Assembly (NCBI GenBank): GCA_032719365.1
Contig: CM064871.1
Coordinates: 73,388,383-73,452,382, forward strand
Direction: 5' to 3'
From: Prinsepia uniflora
Lineage: Eukaryota; Streptophyta; Magnoliopsida; Rosales; Rosaceae
Length of the DNA: 64,000 bases
The notes beneath the pieces are model-generated. The model searched no databases, had not been told where the DNA came from, and worked only from the letters and a program-made list of their open reading frames with translations. The position numbers and the translations under genes were made by a program. Below, in pieces: positions 12,131 through 25,423 of this stretch; the first letter of the stretch is position 1, and the number at the start of each line of letters is the position of its first letter.

Positions 12131-12781
12131 CAAATCATTACTAACCTAGCAATTCATGTTCTCAAATCATTTAAACAGATAATTGGATAAATAATAATTT
12201 AGAGTGATTCGATTAATGGTTTCGAATTTATACCCCCTCTTATTATATATTATTATACATCATACGCGTATTTGACGGGCCGAGTGAAAAAAGATGCTAT
12301 CCTAATTCCTAAGTGAGATTTGACCCATTCTTTACGACTTGGGCGTCAAGCAATTGCTTTACCAAACCCACTAGTCAAAAAACCAAGAAAAATATCATTA
12401 TTCTAAAATCTTCCAAATCTTCCAACTGCGATGACTTGGATTCCACGTCGCAAGTACAAATTCTTAGTTTTTTTTGGGTCTGAACAAATTCTTATAGCTT
12501 AGGTAATTAAAATATAACTCGTAGACAAAAAAGAAAACAACCTTAGAGAGATAGGAAATAGGAGAAACTCCATTGTTTGATGGATAAGGAGATATTTCAT
12601 AATATACGAGTTGAGTGGTTATACAACTCCAAGAAAGAATAGAAAAGTATAAATAAATAAACTTAAAGAATATAGGAGAAAATATTACATATGGGGGTGT
12701 GATATGGTGTAAAGCCGTGTCCTCATTTTCTTTTCCTTATAAAAGTAAAAAGAAAAGTAAGAATTTGTAGTAAATTGCAGA
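12131..12781. other. Intergenic, 3' side of the phosphomannose isomerase gene
   Basis: AT-rich and non-coding. It presumably includes the 3' UTR of the minus-strand gene. A tRNA-like stretch at about 12305-12370 (minus strand, with a GGGTCAAATCTC box-B-like word) may be a decayed SINE head. Nothing else is recognisable. Confidence 0.5.
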
Positions 12782-15405
12782 CTACAGATCCGTAAAAGTT
12801 GTGCTGTTCACCCCCACCCTATACAATTGTAGTTCTGTTGATTTAGCAGTAATGTTAATCTTCGTGTTGGCAGGCACAAAGTAAACCTCACCTTCTACGA
12901 CTATGTCATCACCGTCCTTCGCTGTACCATTCTCAGGCATACCTGCTTCAAAATGCCCTTTCCCAGCAGTAAACAGGAAAAGGGAAGGTCCTAGGACTGA
13001 CGGAAAAGCTACCGATGCAGACTGAGGAAGATTACAGCAGTCGACTTCAAATTCTTCGAAAGGAGGGAGATATCTTCTTGTGTATGGATTCAAATAAACC
13101 CCTTGCAAAATTTCAGGAGCACCCTGCAAAACAATAGATTAGAAACAACAGCTGACACGAAAAGAGAATTCGCCATGGCTTCACAGTATGGCATTCCTCA
13201 AAAGACATGAGATAGTCGAAAGGTGATATAGATCGAGCATCACTCTGGAGAAAAAAAAAATCTGGGAAATATAGTACCAAAATGAATGATTACCTGTCTG
13301 TATTTGAGCATAGAAAGAAGTGTTTGGACATCCAGTGGCTTTGAGGTAAGTCCCGCACGGACAACATTGTCAGAAGTTGCCATACACTCAATGCATTCAC
13401 CAGAAATATATGCATGTGGTTCATTTGGCCCAAGAGATATTGCTTCACCACGGTTCAGTTTCACATAATTAAGAAAAAATGCTGCTATTGCACCCACATC
13501 TGCTGGATACTGACTCTCCAATTTGAGTACCAGTTGTTCTTTAACCGTCAATTGCCTTTTCTGGTCAAATGAACGAAAAAATATGGTAATTGGAGAAAAC
13601 CTAGTGATTCAATCAACATGAACATAATGGACAATGGTGGTTCCAGTTATAAAGACCATTGAAACAACAATGTTTATCTATCACTTCTATTTTCTTCACA
13701 AACCTTAAATTGAAACACAAGCATACTTCACACTTTCACATAATCTAAACTAAAGTAGCAATATCATCTCACTGGTCAATGATTAGATTATATATACAAC
13801 TATTTAGCAGTTCCGAAAGGATGTTCTTGCAGCTTTCATAGCTTGTGTATGTTATTAGCACAAAATCTAACCTTGATTTTAGTTATTGCGGTTGCGTCCT
13901 TCAATAAGTTTAAAGGTAAGCAACTCTTTAATGGAAACAATAATAATCTGCGCTAAAACTTTATATAGCCAACATTATTTGAAATTACCTTTTTCTCTAA
14001 ATTGAGACGCCTTTTTAGTTTTGATATCATCTCAGCAATTGTATCTTTACTTAGTAACATAAGTCTAGTGAATATGGACTCTAAATCTGTTTTCGCTTTC
14101 CCATTCTCATGCTGCTCACTACCAAGCCGAATTCCCTCTGCATCTCCAGCTGCAACCAATTCTGCAATCTCCGGAACAGTACTGAGCATGTCTTTTAACT
14201 CCTGGAATATATAACACCATGCAATAAATACAAACACATTATATTGGTGTACAAGAAATACTTTATAAGTACAAGCAGCATGAAAAATAGGAGGCATCCA
14301 TTAGAATACAGTCGGCTTATAATTCATTTCTCTTTTAATTTGCCTATTTATTCACAAGGTTCAGGTAATCACTTGAAAAAGTTTAAAATTTAACTATGCA
14401 ATATCCAAATCCGACTTTACTTATAAACTGCAACGAGTCCTTTTGTTCTTGATTGCAACAACTTCTTACAGTGGAACCCGTTAAGTGAAAATTAAAAACA
14501 AAGGCAGAGCTTATGCTCCATTATTGAAGATCAGACCGTCTCCGCTACAAATCATAAGTTAAGGAAATTCGAAATAAACCTAATGTAAATCTGCGTAAAA
14601 ATATAAAATTATCGCCCTATCACTCAGGATCCATAAGAGCCAAGCTCCAGTTTCCAAAGGATGATGTCTGTCTTACCTTGACACTTATAAACCCGCAAAG
14701 TGCCTCAAACTCTGTCAGTGCCAATGCCATTTCCGGTTTATGATTACCATCTCTGTAAACATTTGGGTGCAACTTGTTCAACACCCTTGCCAATTCTTTA
14801 TCTGGATGAGCCTGAATCGATAAAGCCTTCCCAACCGAGAGTACCTAAAATCCCACAATAAACCCTAAGTCCATAATCTAAGCAATTCAAATCAAACAGA
14901 AAATCTACATGGTGCAAAGGATTCATTAGCATTTTGGACGAAAACTTCTATATCTCAGATTTACAATGTGGATCATGTAAGCATTCACCTGACGTGACAC
15001 ACATACTCAATTAGTGTCCAATTTCCCTTTCTTCTTTCTGCATTTTCTCAGCAACCAAACACACAACAGAAAACATACCTTACACAAAAAGGGAAGATCA
15101 GCACCCCACTTGTCAACCACCTTTTCGCCAAGAACACCGGGATCGTGAGAGATCCAGGCCTTAAGGCTTATAGGCTCCGACCCGGAATCGACATACGAAG
15201 GTCCAGATTCATGGGTCCCGATCCAGAACTCGGCATAGGGCTTGAACGGGTCAATGTCGGAGCCGGAATTGAGAGCGAAAAGCCTGGCAGCCTTGGAATT
15301 ACGACCGACAATGCCCCAATCGTAATTCTTAACAGAGCACCTGAGCCTGACGGACTTCCGGCTCCGCTTCCTCTTCTTCTTCATATTCTTGTCCCACGGC
15401 TCCAT
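12782..15405 (-). CDS. PMI: Mannose-6-phosphate isomerase, type I (phosphomannose isomerase)
   Basis: It interconverts fructose-6-phosphate and mannose-6-phosphate in the cytosol, feeding GDP-mannose for ascorbate and glycan synthesis. There are five exons, all phase 0 with GT-AG introns: 15405-15079, 14844-14677, 14201-13989, 13560-13294, 13123-12782, giving 438 codons before the stop, a usual plant length. Landmarks are YDWG near the N-terminus, [14 protein letters not shown], the zinc-site segment [11 protein letters not shown] with the later [27 protein letters not shown] carrying a metal-binding His, and RAGLTSK near the substrate site. The ATG at 15405 is the first in frame; an upstream extension would need a non-ATG start. 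The exon 4 acceptor was chosen at 13561 because it keeps the frame and restores family sequence. I cannot tell which paralogue (PMI1- or PMI2-like) this is. Confidence 0.93.
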
Positions 15406-18400
15406 GTTCTCATCTCGGGCCTGCAAATGAAGCCTCGAATTGGCTCAAGGAACGACGATAGAAATTGAGGTATGGAGGGAAATATAGAGGTGTTGTCGGT
15501 TGTAAAATATGGAGGGTAGCTCTTACGGTAACCGATAGTCAAAACTGTCAGCGTCGGTCCGTTTGGGTCGTATGCAGGAGAGAGAGCCTGATTGACGTTA
15601 AGCGGGTCCGTCCGGTTCAGATCTGAATCTCTGACGTTTGAATTTTCTGCTGTTTGGTTTGGTCAAGTCGCACCTTAGCCCTTAGGGGCCGTTTGGGTAT
15701 TCCCCTGGTTTTACTTTTAGATTCCAGCTTTGCATTTGCAAGGTGCAATTGCTGACATTAATTTGGGTAACTTGGGGTTTATAAATTGTTGCACATAAAC
15801 GACAGCGTTTGGTAGCTGGATGAAATCGAAGTTGCTGCTGTCCTAACTCCTAAACCTAAATTTTCTTTGTTGCTCTTTGCTCTCAATTTTTAGGATATGC
15901 CAAACGCGTCGGAAATAGACTCCCAAACAGTGTGATTTGGCAGCGCATGCATTACACGTGGGAGGTGAGATGAGGAACGTACAAGTGTCAAGCCCAGCAA
16001 AGGGGTCGTGGACACTTGGCAGAGACTGACATGTTTTGTGGTTCCATTCCAATATCATCATGTGAACATTTAGACGATTTTGTAGGCAAGAAATACAAGA
16101 AATGATTTAAAATACAAGAAATGATTTAAAATTTATAAAAATTAATATATTCCAATTTTTTAAATTTTCTCAATTTTTTGTCATTAATAATAGATTTAAA
16201 ATTAATAAAAAATAATATATTCATTAAAGTTTAAATTTAACGGATTTTCATTCAAAATGAAAATCTAAATCCAAATTGTTACTAACGGAGCGGTTTAAAA
16301 TCTCAAACCGTTAGAATTCTCAAATCGTTTGAATTTTAACGTTCGAGGTTTTATAAGTTTCGACTTCTTGATAATAATTTTTTAATATTTTATTCGAATG
16401 GTTGTAAATTGTGTCATTAGGTGATAACTATAGTTATTTGAGTGCATGACTGAGATTGCATTCATATAAGTTGTAGCTCGTATGATTTGATTAGTGAGTG
16501 TTGTCGTTTAAATGGTGATTGCGGTCGTCGAATGTGATAACCAAACAAGTTTATGTAATACTTGTATCCTTTATTTAGTAGTTTGATTTGTATAACTTGT
16601 AATTTGTATCGTTTAACCGTAGTGACAAATAACTATATTTATTTACGTAATAATTTTAGACAATTTTAGCAAAGCTGATCCTGGTCTAGGGTAGCTAGGG
16701 CGACTGTTCTAGGCCTAATTTTTTTTTAAAAAAAAAATCTTATTTTTTAAATAAAAAATATTTTAAATTGGAAGATTTTAAATTTAATAATAAATTAGAT
16801 CCATAATCTTAAAAAGTATCAATAAGGAATATTTTAGTTAATTTGTGTTGAGTATTATTTAGGCATATCTTGTAAAGTAAATAGACCGTAACTCATATAG
16901 AAGCATAAATCTCATCTCTTTTTCTCTTCTCCATATCTGTTTTTTTAATTCCAAGGAACTTTTTTGACTATTGATTGTAGACGGAAGATGGTTTTGGTAA
17001 GGGATAATGAGTTTTGTTGTGACATGATGAGTAGTTTTTTGGGAATATGGGTTGATGGAGAATTGAACAACCAGAAAAAAACCGATATAGATAAAAAATG
17101 TAAGTTGGAGGGAGCACTTATAAAATTTTCACCATCTCTTGAACCGGTCTTAAATTTCAATGACTACTTGATTTATTTATACGCTCATCAATCGAGATAT
17201 TAATTTGTATCTAACCTCATTTATACAACATATTGAAAAAAAGGAAACTAGTGGACCCAAGAAAGTGAGTGGTGGAGGACCGGGATCAGAAATTTTCAAA
17301 TCCATATACGAATGAGTAAACCATATAACGAAAGAAAATCTATTTATACAGATGATACTATTCAGTAACGCAAGAATAATGGGCTACACAAAACAACATT
17401 ATGGGGCTAAGTATCCAAAAATGGACCCTACGTCGCGTGACACGTTATTGTTGCCTCATCAATCATTAATCTTCTGTCAACCAGTTCGGAATCTACCTCG
17501 CACCTTTTTACTCGTAAATAATTTCAAAAGTTTTCGATTTGGAAACCCTATATTCTAAAGGCACCCCTAAATCCGAATCAAGAGTGCTCCTTTTTAGATC
17601 TGATTGTAATTGTACCTTCTGAGTTCTGTCTGTCTAATACTAAGTGTATATATATATCTGCAAGTCTATTTATTCCCAACTGGATCCACCCCAAACGGCC
17701 AAACCATATCAACCCAACTCAACCTAACTCTTGTTCATTAAAGTCGAGTATTAACGTTTACATTTGAAATATGACTTTTAAAAAAATCGTATGATGTTGA
17801 GATATGCGTAGGTTTGTATATAAAATAATTACGTGTTTTACTTCATCATAAATTGTAAGAAGAAAAAAAAACTACGAGTTTATAATATATTCGTCAATAT
17901 TACTTCTGATCTCGTGAAAAATACATGAAGATGTAATAAACCGTGAGGCTGAGCAACTCCAGCTTTAATCAATAGGCCGGATTCCTTGCTTGCCTTTGTG
18001 TTATGCTGCTAACTCTCAATTTGGCCTTACTTTTGGACGTAATAGTCACGTTATGTATAATATTTTCCCCCTTTATCCTTTGTATCTTCATCTTTTCGAA
18101 AGCTCATACCTATTCTTCTGGATATTCGAACACTTCTGAATCGTAAGAGATTGTTTAGGTTGAGTGTCAATATAACAAAGCATATGTTATTTAGCTTTTT
18201 TATATCTATTATAACTAGTTATTTCATTTTTCTACAAACAATTTTGAAAATAACCTCAACTCTATTTATTGGTCTCAGCAACATACGACTTATTTGAAAT
18301 TAAGTAAATGAACCATTTATAAAAAAAAAACCTACTATGATAATTTATATCTGGAAGGAACGCCAAAAGAGAAGGCAGCTCTCTTCACCAATGCTCTCTA

Positions 18401-18790
18401 CTTTTTTTTTTTTTTTATCAATACTGAAAACCTAATTAATTTTCAAAATAAATTGAACCATTGTAGAACTTAGAAAGAGAGAACAACCAAAATTTTTCAA
18501 AAGTGAATTCTCTCTCACGGATAGCTACATTAGTTAGCAACGGTCCTCGAAATCAAATTTAACTTAAAAAGATTTTTTTTCTTTCTTTTTGATATGAATT
18601 TAACTTGAAGATAATTCATCTCCTTTAGCAAATTTTAGACGAATTTGTAACCAAAAAAAAAAAACATTTAAAGAGTCTATTGAGGATGCTCTCAAACATG
18701 ATATTCACATGGATTGATGTAAACTGATTTGAGCAATGAAGCCCAATAGCAAGTTCCTTATACAATCATAGAATATAATTACAAACTATA
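15406..18790. other. Intergenic between the PMI and DUF1645 genes
   Basis: This divergent intergenic space holds the promoter and 5' UTR of PMI (proximal 200-300 bp, pyrimidine-rich and GC-richer) and then AT-rich DNA. An exact 19-bp tandem duplication containing AAGAAATGATTTAAAATAC is at 16087-16130. A pyrimidine/A-rich tract at 18402-18422 ends TTTTTATCAA. Short ORFs (for example 16964-17203) have no family resemblance and are not called. A TATA-like ATATATATAGCC at 18793-18804 sits upstream of the next gene. Confidence 0.6.
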
Positions 18791-19269
18791 ATCATATATA
18801 TAGCCTCTTTTTTGGACTTTGAATCCCACAAAATCAGTAAGCTATGCATCCTCAGTCCCCTCACTCACTTACTTTCACTCTATTTTCTCATCCCCAAAAC
18901 CAAAAGTAAAAGTTCCATTGAAGACCCCATAGCCATGGCTTCTTTTCTTTTTATAGCCTTTCGGTGCATATATTCAACCACTTTCCTACTCTTTTATCCT
19001 CCCCAAGAAACCAGACTCCCTCTGTTCATCTCTGCATGATTATTCATCGGATCCTCCAATGCTGGAATCTCTCTCTGCTCCAAACTCAGACAAAATGGTA
19101 AAGCTAAAGCTGCCATGTCTGACTTTTTACTCCTTTGACTCCAAATCTGCTGGACATCCCATGGGGTGGATTTTAAGATTTTAAATCCGCGATCTCCAGC
19201 TTCATTTTGAATTCAAAGCTTACCAATTTCTTTCGGGAAACATAAACACTGATACTTTCAGTTTCAGAT

Positions 19270-20142
19270 ATGACCGTTGAGGTGTGTTCTGAGATTTCCA
19301 GCACCGGATTCAGCCCAAGAATCTCATTCTCTCACGATCTAGACAAAACCAATTCTGCCCCGAAAGAACGGCAACGACTAGATTCCTCTCTGCTGGATTC
19401 AAGCTCCGATTTTGACTTCTGCATTGTCCAGAACATTAGATTAGAGCTGTCTTCTGCAGACGAGCTTTTCTCCGATGGGAAGATTCTCCCTGTCGAAATC
19501 AAAGAAGCTGTCAACAAGCAAATCCAACATCAACCGCCTCAACCAGTTACTCCTCTGCCTCCCACAAGTCCAACGGCTTCAAGTACAGAGAAGAAGATAA
19601 ATCCAACGGCTTCAAATACTTCAAATACAGAGAAGAAGATAAAGCGACTGAAAGAGTTCTTAGACGCCAATGTTGACGCAGATGAAAACGACAAGCCTTC
19701 TCCGGCGAAGCCTTTCTGGCAGTTCCGGCGGAGTAGCAGCCTCAATTGCGACACCGCTCGCGGCAAAAGCTTACTTCGATCGTTGCAATTTCTGTCCAGA
19801 AGCAACTCAACCGGGTCAGCTCCAAACCCGAAGCAAACAGAAGTTCCAAAGGAGAATCATCAGAAGCGGCATTTGCAGAAACAACCCTCTGTTTCGAGCA
19901 GAAGATCATCGTCAGCATCTTCATCATGTTCATATTACGGTTACAATAACAGCAATCAATGGCTGCCACAAAAGGGTTCGTTGAGAAAGAGCGGATCTCA
20001 TGGTAATGGGGTTAGAATCAGCCCCGTTTTGAATCTGCCACCGGCATACATTTCCAAAGTAACTGTGAGTTTTTTTGGTTTTGGTTCTCTTTGCTGTAAT
20101 GGTAAATTAAAAAAAAAGAAAAAAAACGATGGAACCAGATGA
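19270..20142 (+). CDS. DUF1645 family protein
   Basis: A single-exon frame of 290 codons. The segment SSADELFSDGKILP (about residues 60-74), the FWQFRRSSSLNCD segment (about 148-160), the RSLQFLSRSNSTGS segment, PVLNLPPAYIS and a Lys-rich tail KLKKKKK are the conserved blocks of plant DUF1645 proteins, which include proteins annotated as Avr9/Cf-9 rapidly elicited or membrane-associated-kinase-regulator-like. The molecular role is unknown. It is low-complexity (Ser, Asn) and basic at the C-terminus, with no signal peptide or membrane segment. The ATG at 19270 is the first in frame, and MTVEVCSEISSTGFSPRISFS looks like a genuine family N-terminus. A possible 5' UTR intron (GTAAAGC at about 19097 to TTTCAG before 19267) is not certain. 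Confidence 0.85.
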   Translation: MTVEVCSEISSTGFSPRISFSHDLDKTNSAPKERQRLDSSLLDSSSDFDFCIVQNIRLELSSADELFSDGKILPVEIKEAVNKQIQHQPPQPVTPLPPTSPTASSTEKKINPTASNTSNTEKKIKRLKEFLDANVDADENDKPSPAKPFWQFRRSSSLNCDTARGKSLLRSLQFLSRSNSTGSAPNPKQTEVPKENHQKRHLQKQPSVSSRRSSSASSSCSYYGYNNSNQWLPQKGSLRKSGSHGNGVRISPVLNLPPAYISKVTVSFFGFGSLCCNGKLKKKKKNDGTR

Positions 20143-22321
20143 ATTCGGCTGTCTGCAAATCTTGTATTATTAACTAGCTACCATCCATATTCCATGTGCT
20201 ATCGTACCCTGTAAAATCAGAAATTAAAATTCTAGTCCTAAGAAATGTTAAGAATCTTATTATTAAAATTTGAAGGGTGGAAAGTGAAAACTACAGTGGT
20301 GAAACTGTAGGGACAGTAAATGTGCATGCATATCAACATGTTACTGACTGAGGAGACAGATAAACAAGGTTTCTTTCTTTCATGGCTCCATCTCCCATAT
20401 TCCATCCCTTTTTTAAAAAAAATAAAAAAAAATTCTTGTGATTATCTTTTTCTTCCGTGAAATCTTCTTTTCATTTGCATATTAAAAAATACTTGCTTTG
20501 CATAAGATGCTTTTGTTTTGTTTTACTTTGGAGAATTAGGACAAGAACAGTATGCTTCAAGGATTGCTCCCATGAAAATAATCGATAACAATGAATCAGC
20601 AGGCCCGAGCTCAAATAAAAACGAACCAGAAAAACAAAGTTGGAATAGAAAACCGGTGTTTTTATAGAACCAGCATTGACGTAAACTCAAGTCTAAATAC
20701 AATTTGCAGTTTACCTTTTAAGATTGTTTTCCAGTAAAACCCTCGTGCCTAAAATAATGAGCAGAAAAATTGAAGTATGCCAAAGAATTTCATGACAGAT
20801 TGGAAGTTTGGAGCGTACTATGCCGAATACAATTCTGGTTATTTTCTACTGGGTTGGGCTGGGCCTGAATTAGAACTTCCAATTGGGGCTGGGTTGGGTT
20901 GGGCCTGAATTGGAAGTGGAGAACTGAGAGCCCAATAAGCAAAAAAGCAGACGCGTATTGAAGGACAAGTTGCGGAGTCAAAGTAACAACCTTGGACTGG
21001 TTTTTCTGGCAGTTTCAAATTCAAATACAAACTGCAAAGCAATGACAAGTCATCGAGTTACACAAACAAAACGGCACGAGGGTCAAAAAGGAAGTCAAAC
21101 AAACGAGAGGGCCTTCCTATTTCAGTGCAAGGAATGAAAAAGTCCAGCAGAGACCTGATGGCAAATGGCAGCAAGCAGGCAATAAGAAAACCAATCATTT
21201 CAGCAAATAAATATTAAACTAGAACAAAATATAATTTCAATTTGATATTTTGGAAAGTGATTGAAGTATCAAGTAAAAGTTCTAAATTTTCAACAAGCCA
21301 ATTAGATGTGCGAAGGAATTGAACATAAGGACTAGCATGACATCCTAGGAGGAATAAACAAAAGAAGAAAAGAAGAAAACTTTGTCCATTTCATATCTGT
21401 AGGACAGACAATAGGCAAAAGACAAGCAATATTATCTGTATCAGATCAACTCCATATTCAATATATAAAGTCTCAAAAGAACAATCAATGGATAAAGTAG
21501 AAGAAGAACTCATTGTTTGAAGAAATTGTAAGTGATGGCAGTTTTCAGCGAAGGAAATGAATGTTGGTATTTTCGAAAACAGAAAATAAAAAGAGACATC
21601 AATACTATGAAGATCAATACTACAAATGAAGCCAAACAAAGATGTTACAGGCAGTTTAATACAGGTAGGTGAGCAAGGGTGAGAAGGCAAAACAAGAATT
21701 TCAGACGAAAACAGAAGGCTAAGGAATAAACTAAGGAACTGTTTGAGATATCACCTCAAAGATGCATTTAGCTGAGAAGTTAGTTATTCACATTCCCTAG
21801 AGCATGGCTTAATGATTGAACAGTTCAATGTGTAGAAAAGGAAGGAGAGATGCACTAAAGCATAATAAAGGCAGCTTCAGAATCCATTTCCATACAAACA
21901 GTGATCTCAATATGGTGTAAAGAAGAGGACAAGTAAAAGATTCAAAATTGGAAAATAAGCATGTATATAATGAAGTAAAAGCACCAAAGGAAGTGGAGAC
22001 TGATGATATCAAATGCAACTGATATTTATAGATTAATAGTCACAAAACCAAGGTCATAGCCCCAATGTTGATTCCATATAATAACAATCCACCCCGATTT
22101 CCTTTATTTACATTTTATTCAGAAAAAAAGAAGGAAGATGAATTGTAATTAACAAACAAAATTAGTGTTCCAAAGCAACTGAACATTCACCAGTAGGCGG
22201 GATTTGATGGATTCGTCAAACTCCCAATGTGTGTGGTTATACCCACTAGGCATTGAAAGCAGCAGTCAGGAAATAAAAGAGCCCTGAAACAATCCTCAGA
22301 AGCCATCATTCACTAAGATTG
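20143..22321. other. Intergenic / 3' flanks
   Basis: Between the convergent DUF1645 and DUF1639 genes. AT-rich; ORFs under 100 codons look random. A direct repeat of GGGTTGGGCTGGGCCTGAATT-like words occurs at about 20850-20917 (two imperfect copies). It probably includes both 3' UTRs. I see no RNA gene. Confidence 0.55.
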
Positions 22322-23582
22322 CTACCTCTGCATAAACAACCACCAAAAAGTTCAAAATCAAAACTTTACTAAAAACAACAGTTCAGAACTAACAATGGTA
22401 ACAAAAGAAAAGCGGGAACTTTGAATTCCACATTCTTGATCATCTAAATTATAAGACCACCAATTTCTTATCATTCTCTTTGAGCGATTCAGTGAACATC
22501 AAATATTTTCATCAATAAAAGGCCAAGACTTTTGAAATTTTGAAAGAGAAGTCGGAATCAGAAGAAAGCAATTACCTTGACATTTTCAGGGAACTCGGGA
22601 ACCTTGTACGTCTCTGCTGAGACCTCCGTCAGCCACATCCCCGGCAACAATGCCTGCAACAATAACAACCACGGCCAATATATACATCAATGTTAATTTT
22701 GAAGTAGAAAGGCAGTCAATTTATATTAATAAACAGAGAGAGAGGGAAGGAAGAAACTATAAGGGTCATGGAAGAAAGCGTATGAATTTGGGATTGACTT
22801 ACATCCAATTGCTTCTGGACATTTCTTGGGCGCTTCTTTGGGCGACGGGGAGGCCGGTGGCCCAACATTTCCAAGAAATCTTCTTCGATCTCCTTCTTGG
22901 AAAGGGAGACTGCGAACTTTGGCCTCTCCTTCTCCTTTTCCTTTTTCTCAGGACCCGAACCCAAAGCGCCTCTGATCAGCCTCGGCGGGTTCACGCCATT
23001 GTTGCCCTCACTCCGCAACGGCGAGTAATTCGCCTTCTTCTCGTCAATTCTCACCCCCTTAGCAGCAGCACGGCCAATTGGAGCCTTACACGCGGCCCTC
23101 CTGGTCCTCAGATTCCAGGGCCTGACATCCGCCGTAGGGGCAGGTGATGATTCCCCGGCCTCAGCCATCTCAACATCCTCACCATCCGCCGCCAGGTCAG
23201 TATCAGCAGCAGCCACCGCCACTGCCATCTCCTCCTCCCTCAAAATCGCGTCTTTCATCTGATCAGCCGCCGTTTTGAGATCAAACATGAGCTTCTCCCT
23301 AACCGCCTCGATCCCTTCCTCTGTGTCGTCGTTTTCGATCCTCGGCCTCGGAGGCCGAAACCTCCGCTTATCAAACTCCGATTCCCTCTTTCGAGTGATC
23401 ACCCCAGAACTCCCAAATCTCTGACCCGAAGATCGTCGATCAACACCCGAACCTTCCCCGGCACTACCGCCGGCTTCGGAGTTCACCTTCATGCACCTCA
23501 AGTGCTTCTGGCTCCCCCACTTCAAATCCCACGCCAAGTTGAAATTGTGCAAAGGCTTCGCTCTCTCGGACCCCATCGCCAT
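22322..23582 (-). CDS. DUF1639 family protein
   Basis: Exon 1 runs 23582-22803 and exon 2 runs 22653-22576. A third exon of only Arg plus stop is proposed at 22327-22322. Introns are GT-AG and phase 0. The N-terminal ERAKPLHNFNLAWDLKWG and HLRCMKV, and the C-terminal RPPRRPKKRPRNVQKQLD continuing across the intron into LLPGMWLTEVSAETYKV, are the conserved blocks of plant DUF1639, a family of unknown function. The middle is acidic and Ala-rich, then basic, with several nuclear-localisation-like Lys/Arg clusters; nuclear location is an inference. I chose the ATG at 23582 (MAMGSERAKPLHNF) because family members start near that motif. An in-frame ATG 15 codons upstream (23627) is an alternative. 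The last exon is the weakest part of the model. Confidence 0.82.
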
Positions 23583-24989
23583 GGACTTAGCAGCCACTCT
23601 CTCCTCCGACCCACCTATATACACCATTTATCGGAAACTCAGACCAAACAAACCACAGCTCTCGCGCCTTCTTTCTCTCTTTTTTTTCTCGGAAAAGCTC
23701 GGAGATTTTTGTGGGGAAGGGAAATTTTCCTAGAGAGCGCTTTTGGGATTGTTCTTGTTATTGTTTTCTTTGTCCCTCAAATCGCCGGGAAACCCAAGTT
23801 TATATACGAGTGCGCGAGCGAGAAAGAGAGACAGAGACTCCCAGAGGCCGTTTTAACGTTCGAGATTTTATATCAGGCCATTTCCTTTTATTTTCAATTT
23901 TATTTTTTTGCAAGTCATTGCTAATGTGCGCCTTTGGTGTCTTTTGCGCACCGCTGGGGTTTCCCGGGTGATGCGTCGTTTTTGAGTGAAGCGTGCCAGC
24001 AACCACCCTCCGATTTCATCACCTCCCTTCCTTGATCTCTTCATCTAGCCGTTGATTTTAAACTCTTTTTTTTTTTTTTTTCTTTTTGTTCTTTTTTTTA
24101 GTTTCAATATTTTTTAAAAAATTAATTATTTTTCTTCAAAACAATCACAACAAGATTTAAGTAGCGTGAAAATAACATGAAAACGCTTTAAATCGACGTA
24201 GAAATAAAAAATTCACGGTATAGTAAATTATTTATTTCATTTCCATAGTTTTTTAGGTATATTTTATTTACGCCTTTAATAAAAAAAATTCTTTCTTCTT
24301 TCTAATTTTTCGAACGGCATTCTTATTTTATTCATATTATTAATTTTAAGGAACCTATGAATTTCTATATGAATAAAATCATTGAATCAAAATAAACGAA
24401 AAGGAATGTTATCATTCTAAACGACATTCTTATTTCATTCAGATTATTAAAACTAAAAGACGTATAAATTTCAACGTGGATAAAACCATTGAATCAAATA
24501 AAACAGAACATATTTTTATAAAATCGTAAAGGAAAAACAAAAGAGATCTAAATGTACAAAAATAATACCATACAAGTACAGAGGCCAACGGCTACCATGT
24601 CAAGCCAGTTTGCATTATATGTTGTGTTTGTTCAACAGTAACAATAGGTTGTGGTTTTTATTTGACTTTCGTATGTTACTAATATATTCATGTAAAATTT
24701 AATCTGTATTTATTAACTCATTTTATTTTCATATGTGACTTAACGGAAATATCTCATTATTAAATTAAGCCGGATGAGGATTTGTGGAGGTTGTGATAGA
24801 AAATTAAGGAATGTGTAAGAGGAAGGAAAAGCTTGGGATCGACCTGCATGCCCAACTCCATACGGTATGTATATTTTGCATGCTTCAATACAAATCAACG
24901 TATAGCCAACTTTGTATATTAATATAGTTCACAATCTTCCAAATAATAGTGCCTAACTGCCTAGCTAGAGCATGATAGTTTCACAGACG
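23583..24989. other. Intergenic with DUF1639 promoter
   Basis: The first 350 bp carry the 5' UTR and promoter of the minus-strand DUF1639 gene, with TC-rich stretches. The rest is AT-rich with a long T tract at 24064-24085 and no supported gene. Confidence 0.55.
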
Positions 24990-25423
24990 GTTCAAAATGG
25001 TGATCGGCTAGTTTGTGCTTAAAGGTGGGAAATCGCCTTCCATAATAATTAAACGGTTAAGTGGATTTTCGTGTACATCCTTAATTATATTAATTAAATA
25101 TATATTTAGTTATTTAAGTTATTTTATTTATTAAATATTTAATTAATAATATAAGTATAAATTAAAACAAAGATAATAAATTAAAAAATGTAGAATGTTG
25201 TATAATAAAATTAATAGAAAACTTATATTTTCAACATTTATGATTTTCAACTCAATTTATTTATCTAGATAATTAATTTGTGTTCTAAAATTATTTGATT
25301 GTATTTAATATATTATAAATTTGTTGAATTTCGTTTTTAAAAAGATACCGTCTAGGCCCCGCCTAACCACCTAGGTGTTAGATCCATATCGACCGCCCTA
25401 TAAACTCCTAGCGTCGTTTTGAA
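24990..25423. mobile_element. Putative MITE, hAT-like terminal inverted repeats
   Basis: The left end reads GTTCAAAATGGTGATCGGCTAG. The right end, reverse-complemented, begins GTTCAAAACGACGCTAGGAG, so the termini match imperfectly for about 20 bases. The interior is over 75% A/T, and the sub-terminal GTCTAGGCCCCGCCTAACCACCTAGG is a phrase seen in many plant non-autonomous elements. No coding capacity. I could not define a target duplication, so the class is uncertain. Confidence 0.45.

Noticed and set aside
12305..12370. tRNA-like stretch on the minus strand
   Set aside because: Box A and B resemblance only. The cloverleaf does not fold cleanly, so it is at most a decayed SINE.
16964..17203. 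79-codon ORF in the PMI/DUF1645 spacer
   Set aside because: No family resemblance, overlaps an ORF on the other strand, no splice or promoter context.
18812..19039. 75-codon ORF upstream of the DUF1645 gene
   Set aside because: It lies in the probable 5' UTR, has no resemblance to a family, and shows an arbitrary hydrophobic composition.
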